From: an uncultured Bacilli bacterium | GTDB lineage: Bacteria > Bacillota_I > Bacilli_A > RF39 > UBA660 | Length of the DNA: 18,811 bases | Reading direction: 5' to 3' | Assembly (NCBI GenBank): GCA_944327405.1 | Contig: CALVHK010000010.1 | Coordinates: 1-18,811 of the forward strand | Shown: positions 14,231 to 18,811 of the stretch, piece by piece | How the letters are laid out: the number at the start of each line of letters is the position of its first letter | Numbering within the stretch: position 1 is the stretch's first letter | Notes under the pieces: model-generated | What the model was told of the DNA's origin: nothing | The model's input: only the letters and a program-made list of their open reading frames with translations | Databases searched by the model: none | Position numbers and translations under genes: made by a program

Positions 14231-14489
14231 TGTCTCCACCTCTTTCTTTACTTGTTACATCCAAAATATAGGCTTCATCGGTAAAATCATAATCATCAAC
14301 AATTGGATTAATAATGTTTGTCGCATCCACGATGGTATCCAAGTCAATTCCTCCAACTTTATCAAGAACGACAGATAAAACATTATAATTTCCACTGTTC
14401 TTTAGATAAGTAACACTATCCACGATGATTTCTTTTTCTTCCAAAGCTTCTCTAATCTTGGTTTCTAATTCTTTTAAATCTTTCTTCAT
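14223..14489 (-). CDS. rimP: Ribosome maturation factor RimP, N-terminal domain only
   Basis: An 88-residue protein matching the first domain of RimP (YlxS), which assists 30S subunit assembly. Aligned by eye with the B. subtilis protein, it covers the first ~85 residues (IIVDSVTYLKNSGNYNVLSVVLDKVGGIDLDT is the alpha-beta core) and reaches YILDVTS, the equivalent of YFLEVSSPG. There it stops, with a charged ERGGDNE tail, and nusA begins. The usual C-terminal SH3-like domain of about 65-70 residues is absent, and no leftover is present because nusA overlaps it by 8 nt. ATG 14489 has AGAGGTG just upstream. First gene of the operon. Confidence 0.85.
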   Translation of the reverse strand: MKKDLKELETKIREALEEKEIIVDSVTYLKNSGNYNVLSVVLDKVGGIDLDTIVDATNIINPIVDDYDFTDEAYILDVTSKERGGDNE

Positions 14490-14514
14490 ACACACCTCTT
14501 TAAAATAATAATAA

Positions 14515-14538
14515 AAGTGGGAATTTTTATGCCCACTT
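14515..14538 (-). promoter_or_regulatory. Leader hairpin of the rimP-nusA operon, candidate attenuator
   Basis: On the minus strand AAGTGGG pairs perfectly with CCCACTT (7 bp, 10-nt loop), lying between the promoter and the rimP start. TTATTATTATTTT follows, a T-rich but interrupted tract as in weak, factor-dependent intrinsic terminators. NusA is known to help termination at weak sites, so feedback on its own operon is plausible, but this is an inference. Confidence 0.45.
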
Positions 14539-14553
14539 AAATCTGTCTATTTA

Positions 14554-14581
14554 ATTATATCACAAAATATCAATTTGTCAA
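14554..14581 (-). promoter_or_regulatory. Promoter of the rimP-nusA-infB-truB operon
   Basis: On the minus strand a perfect TTGACA (14576-14581) and a perfect TATAAT (14554-14559) are spaced by 16 nt, with a TG extended -10. The leader to rimP ATG 14489 is about 58 nt. Confidence 0.85.
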
Positions 14582-14590
14582 AATATTTTC

Positions 14591-14619
14591 AAAAAAGAAG
14601 AAAACTAAATATTTTCTTC
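14591..14619 (-). terminator. Terminator of the ABC permease operon
   Basis: On the minus strand GAAGAAAA pairs with TTTTCTTC (8 bp perfect, 7-nt loop that includes the stop codon TAG), followed by six T. Confidence 0.8.
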
Positions 14620-17121
14620 CCTTAAAGCTTCCAATATATTTTCTTTCTTTACTCTTCTTGCCGAATACCACATAGCAATGAGTACAATAATAAATACACT
14701 AATGATACTAATAAGTATACTTCCCCATGGAATAATGATACTGGTATCAAAAACATTCGTTAAACTTAAACTAATAAGTGCGTTTATTCCGATCGATACA
14801 GGTATTCCATACATAAGAGATTTAAGACCAAAGAATAAACTTTCCAAGAATAGTATTTTATTAAATCCTCGTGGTGTTAATCCAACACTTCGCATCATGG
14901 CAAATTCTTTTCTTCTTAAATTAATATTGGTACTAATGGTATTAAATACACTGGTAACACCAATCAAAGTAACCAAAGCAATAAAACCATAGAATAATAT
15001 TTTTATTGCTAAAATAAGATTTCGGGTATTAGCAAACTCCAAGGCTGGACTATAAACAGAGTAAGATGAATCAAAGACAATTCTTTGATCGACAATATCT
15101 TGATTAATTTCTTGATACTCGGAGGTAAATATAGCTAGTCTTGCGGAATAATCTCCTTCATGATGGAAGAGCTCTTGATAAGTCGATAAAGATACAACTA
15201 AAATGGGAACCGGAGTATATAAAGTGTTTTTAAGGCCTAAAATATCCTCATCAGTAACTTGAGCATTTAAATAGAAAGTTTGATTATTAGCAAGTATTTC
15301 TAAGTTATAATGATTCTGATTAAATAAATCAACATCTAAAACCGTTCGATTACCATTCTCATAAATCGTAAAATATTTAGAATTTATAAGTAAGGCATCA
15401 GCATTAGTTACAGCCTGATAATCTTCATCACTTAAAACATAAACATTAAAAACTAATCCATCGTCTTCGATAATATCCTGATAATATAAGTTTTGATATT
15501 CTAAAGTAAAATCACTTTCCTCCAAATTAGTAACCCTCAAAGAATCATAATTCATAATTTTCACATAAGAATCCATTTTGTAATTCAAAGTGATCTTATC
15601 CATGTCATTTTCTATGGTAGCCTCATCACCATAAAGATCAATCCCAATATCATAATCATAATAATCTACCATATCACTAGATGCTGTAATATATCCCAAA
15701 TAAGAAGTAAATGTATTAAACATAACAATACTGATAAATAAAGAGATTACGGTAATTCGATACTTCTTTTTATTCCTTTTAATATTTTTAAAAGCTATAT
15801 CCCCTTCTATACCAAACAACGTGCGAATAAACTTAGGGGTTTTCATCTCTTTTTTTGATATTTTAATATCATCATTCCCTCTAATTGCTTCAATCGGTGT
15901 AATCTTACTACTACGTCTCGCTGGTAAATAAGCCGAAATAAAGATAACGAAAATCATAAAGATAAGCGGTATAATGAAATAAAGCATGTTTACATGAAAG
16001 ACAAAATGAATATCCACAATGCCACTAAGTAAATGGTTTAACACGAAAATAACCACATAGATTCCTAAAAATGCTCCAAAAACGCCAATCACTATACCAA
16101 TGATGCCAACTAGAAATGCTTCAAAAAGCACTGTCCGAAGAATTTGTTTTGCTGTTGCTCCAATAGAAGAATACAAACCAAAGCTTTTCTTTCGCTCCAT
16201 GGTGGATATGGCGAATGAATTATAAATCACAATAATACAACCAATCGATATAACTGATAGAGCAATTAAAATCATTGGTAAATAAACATTATTAATGTTA
16301 TCATACTTTGTTACTCCATAAAAATATAAAAGTTGATCATTATAATTACTAGATAAATCCTCTAACCCTAAATTAGAGATAATACTTTCTGTATATTGAT
16401 AAGTCTTAGCAGGATTCTTATATTCTAAATAAACATTATACAAATTATAACTACCGGTATTTAGACTAAACACCATATATCCTGCCGCACTATAATCTTC
16501 GTAAAAAGTTCTTTCTACAATACCAACAATGGTATAAGTTTTGGTAGTAAAAACATTTAAATCTTCGGGATTAGCATATGGACTGTCTTCATCCCAAGAA
16601 GTAGCCATCCCGTAATTATGACTAAGATCCAGTTCTTCCCCAGAAGCTACTCTCGAACCAATTTCTAAAGTGATGGTATCTCCCACTTGATAGTCTAAAT
16701 CTCCATCGGTATTAATGTGTTCGCTAATAACAAGCTCATTACTGTTTTGTGGAAGTCTTCCTTCCACTAATGTCAAGGTATCCAAAAAGAAAGAACTAGC
16801 ATGGGCAACATATAAATAAGGTTTAAACTCATTAGAACTATTTACTTTCGCAAAACCTAATGGTGCATAGAAGTATCCTTCACTTAAATTTACATTATTT
16901 AAAATGGTATCTAATTCCTTCTGATCTACTCCTTCAATCATCGCTTGATAACTACCATAATTATTAATTGCATCTAATCTCATGGATTCCAAATAACTGG
17001 AAACAAGCAAACCAATTCCCACCATTAAAGCCGTCGATAAAACAATACCAATAATAGTGACTAGAGTTCTTTTCTTATTCATAAGTAGATGCTTCATTGT
17101 TAATTTATTAAGAATTTGCAT
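14605..17121 (-). CDS. FtsX/MacB-type ABC transporter permease
   Basis: An 838-residue permease with two FtsX units. TM1 (about 19-42) follows a basic start; a large extracytoplasmic domain (about 45-275) leads to three helices (about 280-405) ending in YLPARRSSKITPIEAIRG. The second unit repeats this: a TM (about 455-478), a second outside domain (to about 700), then three helices to the end with ARRVKKENILEALRE. The 'ARR..K..P.EA[LI]R' motif at both unit ends is the cytoplasmic landmark for contact with the ATPase. The 8-TM layout differs from the 10-TM BceB. ATG 17121 overlaps the ATPase stop by 14 nt, with GGTGAGG upstream. The likely role is mechanotransmission or peptide/lipid handling at the envelope; the substrate cannot be told. 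Confidence 0.93.
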   Translation of the reverse strand: MQILNKLTMKHLLMNKKRTLVTIIGIVLSTALMVGIGLLVSSYLESMRLDAINNYGSYQAMIEGVDQKELDTILNNVNLSEGYFYAPLGFAKVNSSNEFKPYLYVAHASSFFLDTLTLVEGRLPQNSNELVISEHINTDGDLDYQVGDTITLEIGSRVASGEELDLSHNYGMATSWDEDSPYANPEDLNVFTTKTYTIVGIVERTFYEDYSAAGYMVFSLNTGSYNLYNVYLEYKNPAKTYQYTESIISNLGLEDLSSNYNDQLLYFYGVTKYDNINNVYLPMILIALSVISIGCIIVIYNSFAISTMERKKSFGLYSSIGATAKQILRTVLFEAFLVGIIGIVIGVFGAFLGIYVVIFVLNHLLSGIVDIHFVFHVNMLYFIIPLIFMIFVIFISAYLPARRSSKITPIEAIRGNDDIKISKKEMKTPKFIRTLFGIEGDIAFKNIKRNKKKYRITVISLFISIVMFNTFTSYLGYITASSDMVDYYDYDIGIDLYGDEATIENDMDKITLNYKMDSYVKIMNYDSLRVTNLEESDFTLEYQNLYYQDIIEDDGLVFNVYVLSDEDYQAVTNADALLINSKYFTIYENGNRTVLDVDLFNQNHYNLEILANNQTFYLNAQVTDEDILGLKNTLYTPVPILVVSLSTYQELFHHEGDYSARLAIFTSEYQEINQDIVDQRIVFDSSYSVYSPALEFANTRNLILAIKILFYGFIALVTLIGVTSVFNTISTNINLRRKEFAMMRSVGLTPRGFNKILFLESLFFGLKSLMYGIPVSIGINALISLSLTNVFDTSIIIPWGSILISIISVFIIVLIAMWYSARRVKKENILEALREENI

Positions 17122-17806
17122 GTTCCTCACCTACGAATTCATCATGAATAATCTTGCCATCTTCAATCGTAATAATTCTTTTCGCATGTAGAGCTAGTTC
17201 TTTATCATGAGTAATCATAATAATTGTCTGATGATACTTTTCATTGGAAACTTTAAGTAACTCTAATATCTCTAAACTTGATTTACTATCCAAATTTCCC
17301 GTTGGTTCATCAGCCAGTAATAATGCCGGATGATTCATCAAAGCTCTACCAATAGATACTCTTTGTTGTTGACCCCCTGATAATTCATTTGGCAAGTGAT
17401 TGACTCTATCTTCTAAACCTAAAGTATGAATCAAATCATTCAAATATTTTGTATCCGGCTTCTTCCCATCAAGTAACACTGGTAAAGTAATATTTTCTTT
17501 AACATTTAAAATGGGAAGTAAATTATAAAACTGATAAATAAGTCCTACTTCTCTTCTTCTAAATATAGCTAAGTTGTTTTCATTTAATTCATAGACATCT
17601 TTCCCATTTAAATAAACATGTCCACTAGTAGGCTTATCTACTCCACCTAAAATATGAAGAAGTGTCGACTTACCAGAACCACTCGCACCCACAATAGCCA
17701 CAAATTCACCTTTATCTACCGTGAAACTCACATGATCCAAGGCTTTAACCGGAACACCACCTGTATCATAAGTTTTACATAAATCTTGAACTTTTAATAT
17801 TTCCAT
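17108..17806 (-). CDS. ABC transporter ATP-binding protein, LolD/MacB/BceA type
   Basis: A 232-residue ATPase of the group that pairs with FtsX-type permeases. Walker A GASGSGKST (40-48), Q-loop Q92 in YQFYNLLP, signature LSGGQQQR (142-149), Walker B LLLADEPTGNLD with D166/E167, and H200 in ITHD are all present, so it should be active. ATG 17806 has GGAGGAG 7 nt upstream. It overlaps the permease start and has its own promoter region with AAAGTGAC repeats. The histidine kinase gene just upstream suggests control by that two-component system, as in Bce-like modules. Confidence 0.95.
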   Translation of the reverse strand: MEILKVQDLCKTYDTGGVPVKALDHVSFTVDKGEFVAIVGASGSGKSTLLHILGGVDKPTSGHVYLNGKDVYELNENNLAIFRRREVGLIYQFYNLLPILNVKENITLPVLLDGKKPDTKYLNDLIHTLGLEDRVNHLPNELSGGQQQRVSIGRALMNHPALLLADEPTGNLDSKSSLEILELLKVSNEKYHQTIIMITHDKELALHAKRIITIEDGKIIHDEFVGEEHANS

Positions 17807-17826
17807 ATTTTTTCTCCTCCAATAAT

Positions 17827-17885
17827 ATTATAGTAAATATTTGTGACTTTAAAGTGACAAACTCTATTACAATTTAGTCACTTTA
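17827..17885 (-). promoter_or_regulatory. Promoter and candidate operator of the ABC operon
   Basis: On the minus strand TATAAT (17827-17832) is a perfect -10, but at 17 nt the -35 position (17850-17855) reads only ACTTTA. Over this sit repeats of one octamer: plus-strand GTGACTTT (17843-17850), AAAGTGAC (17851-17858) and GTCACTTT (17877-17884). The last two are exact reverse complements; the first differs by one base. The first two together form a near-palindrome from 17840 to 17861. A poor -35 box covered by repeats is typical of a response-regulator-activated promoter. Confidence 0.5.
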
Positions 17886-17894
17886 GCATTACAG

Positions 17895-17921
17895 AAAAAA
17901 CCTCAGGCATTCCATCCCTAA
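17895..17921 (-). terminator. Possible weak terminator after the histidine kinase gene
   Basis: On the minus strand TTAGG pairs with CCTGA (5 bp with one G-U, 9-nt loop), followed by GG and six T. It overlaps the stop codon at 17918-17920. Stability is low. Confidence 0.4.
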
Positions 17922-18811
17922 CAATTCTTCTTCATAAAAATAATTTTAAATATAGTATATTTTCCAACTTCACTATCTACATCTATTTTACCATTATGTT
18001 TTTCGATAATAATTTTAGCCATATTAAGACCAATTCCCATACTATTTTTAGAAGAACTTGTACTATAAAAACGTTTAAATATATTCTTAATATCACTTTT
18101 CTTAATACCTATTCCATTATCTCTTATTTCAATCGATTTATAAAGAGGATTATCATCACCGGTAATACTAATTTCACCACCCTCACCAACATGTTCACAA
18201 GCATTCTTTAAAATATTGGTAAGTGCTTCTCTCATCCAAGATACATCAACAAACAAAGGAAAATCCAAATGTTTCTTTATAACTCGAACATGCTTAAGTT
18301 CAAGAATCACTTGTAGTGATTCCAAAGCCTCATCAATGAGTGTTTCGGATAATATTTTTTCATACTTAAATTTTACGGTCCCACTATCGAGTTTCCGAAG
18401 TTTAAGTAAAGTCGTAATAAGCCACTCCATTTTCTCTAATTCTTTTTCTTGTTTAGCCAAAAATTCTTTTCGCTCTTCTTCATTTAACTCATTATTTGCT
18501 AAAATATCATTCGTAATCATTAAAGCAGTCAAAGGAGTTTTTAATTGATGCGAAATATCTTCCAAAGTATTCATCAAAAACTGTTGCTCTTTTTGTTCGT
18601 AAGCACTTAATTCTTTAAGCTTAATTGTAACTTTATAAATATCATTTTTTAAAACACTGAGTTCATCTTCATTATACTGGGCAATATTAAGTTCATAGTG
18701 ATCATTCAAAATATCTTGTAAATACTGATTAATAATTCCGATTTCCTTCTTTATTTTTTTATTCCGACGAATTTGAATCAAAAAGAAAAAAATAAGGATC
18801 AAAAGAAAAGA
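17918..18811 (-). CDS. Sensor histidine kinase, N-terminus outside window
   Basis: The frame has no plausible start and stays open to the right edge, giving 297 residues; the TTG at 18802 is inside a membrane helix (SFLLILIFFFLIQ) and lacks a ribosome binding site. After this last TM come a helical linker (about 20-100), the DHp domain with the phospho-accepting His in DISHQLKTPLTAL, and the HATPase domain: N box LTNILKNACEHV, G1 DNGIGI, F box FKRFY, G2 GIGLNMAKII. All catalytic boxes are intact. The short visible region before the TM cannot show whether an outside sensor exists; Bce-type kinases have almost none and sense through the transporter. The response regulator is expected just beyond the right edge. 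Confidence 0.93.
   Translation of the reverse strand, partial: SFLLILIFFFLIQIRRNKKIKKEIGIINQYLQDILNDHYELNIAQYNEDELSVLKNDIYKVTIKLKELSAYEQKEQQFLMNTLEDISHQLKTPLTALMITNDILANNELNEEERKEFLAKQEKELEKMEWLITTLLKLRKLDSGTVKFKYEKILSETLIDEALESLQVILELKHVRVIKKHLDFPLFVDVSWMREALTNILKNACEHVGEGGEISITGDDNPLYKSIEIRDNGIGIKKSDIKNIFKRFYSTSSSKNSMGIGLNMAKIIIEKHNGKIDVDSEVGKYTIFKIIFMKKNC

Noticed and set aside
14678..14992. Plus-strand frame opposite the permease gene
   Set aside because: It is antisense to conserved FtsX membrane helices and lacks a ribosome binding site.
1..18811. Mycoplasma genetic code (TGA = Trp)
   Set aside because: TGA ends several conserved genes at the expected length, such as rbfA, and Trp is coded by TGG.
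17108..18811. Naming the module BceRSAB
   Set aside because: The permease has a different size and TM layout, and the response regulator is outside the window, so the specific name is not supported.

Overview
The window is AT-rich and uses the standard bacterial code: TGA is a normal stop (for example in rbfA and the YhcG-type genes), so it is not a code-4 mycoplasma. Strong AGGAGG-type ribosome binding sites, the rimP-nusA-ylxR-infB-rbfA-truB order and very short spacers point to a compact, low-GC Bacillota genome, probably an uncultured Bacilli/Erysipelotrichia-like or RF39-like gut lineage. That placement is inferred from style and gene content, not from a marker tree.

Left accessory part (1-4790). 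A membrane-anchored surface protein runs off the left edge on the minus strand. Its visible C-terminus contains a 96-nt patch that is about 55% GC, poor in A and full of NNC codons, embedded in an AT-rich gene. This is what the variable repeat of a diversity-generating retroelement (DGR) target would look like. Divergent from it is a double-HTH XRE regulator, and inverted AGCTA-type repeats lie around the surface gene's promoter. Next come three tandem copies of a YhcG/DUF1016 PD-(D/E)XK nuclease gene with identical 8-nt stop/start overlaps. The middle copy is broken by a deletion of about 10 nt just before its catalytic E-x-K. Each copy carries a GC-rich hairpin at the same codon position, with a different sequence in each.

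Middle part (4763-9000). Mostly small minus-strand genes: a two-TM coiled-coil protein, a DUF3006 + secreted metallo-beta-lactamase-fold lipoprotein pair (ComEC-like), two unrecognised proteins and a small lipoprotein. One plus-strand gene encodes a membrane-anchored glucose-type PTS EIIB domain whose phosphorylated cysteine is replaced by asparagine.

Core part (9017-14581, minus). One transcription/translation operon: rimP (only its N-terminal domain), nusA, ylxR, infB, rbfA, an unknown gene, truB and tRNA-Gln(CUG). It starts at a strong promoter followed by a leader hairpin and ends at a clear terminator. ylxQ, usual between ylxR and infB, is absent.

Right part (14591-18811, minus). A sensor histidine kinase (N-terminus beyond the edge) lies upstream of an ABC ATPase and a long FtsX-type permease, an arrangement like Bce-type peptide sensing/detoxification or cell-envelope stress modules. 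A set of AAAGTGAC repeats over the -35 region of the ABC operon is a good candidate response-regulator operator.
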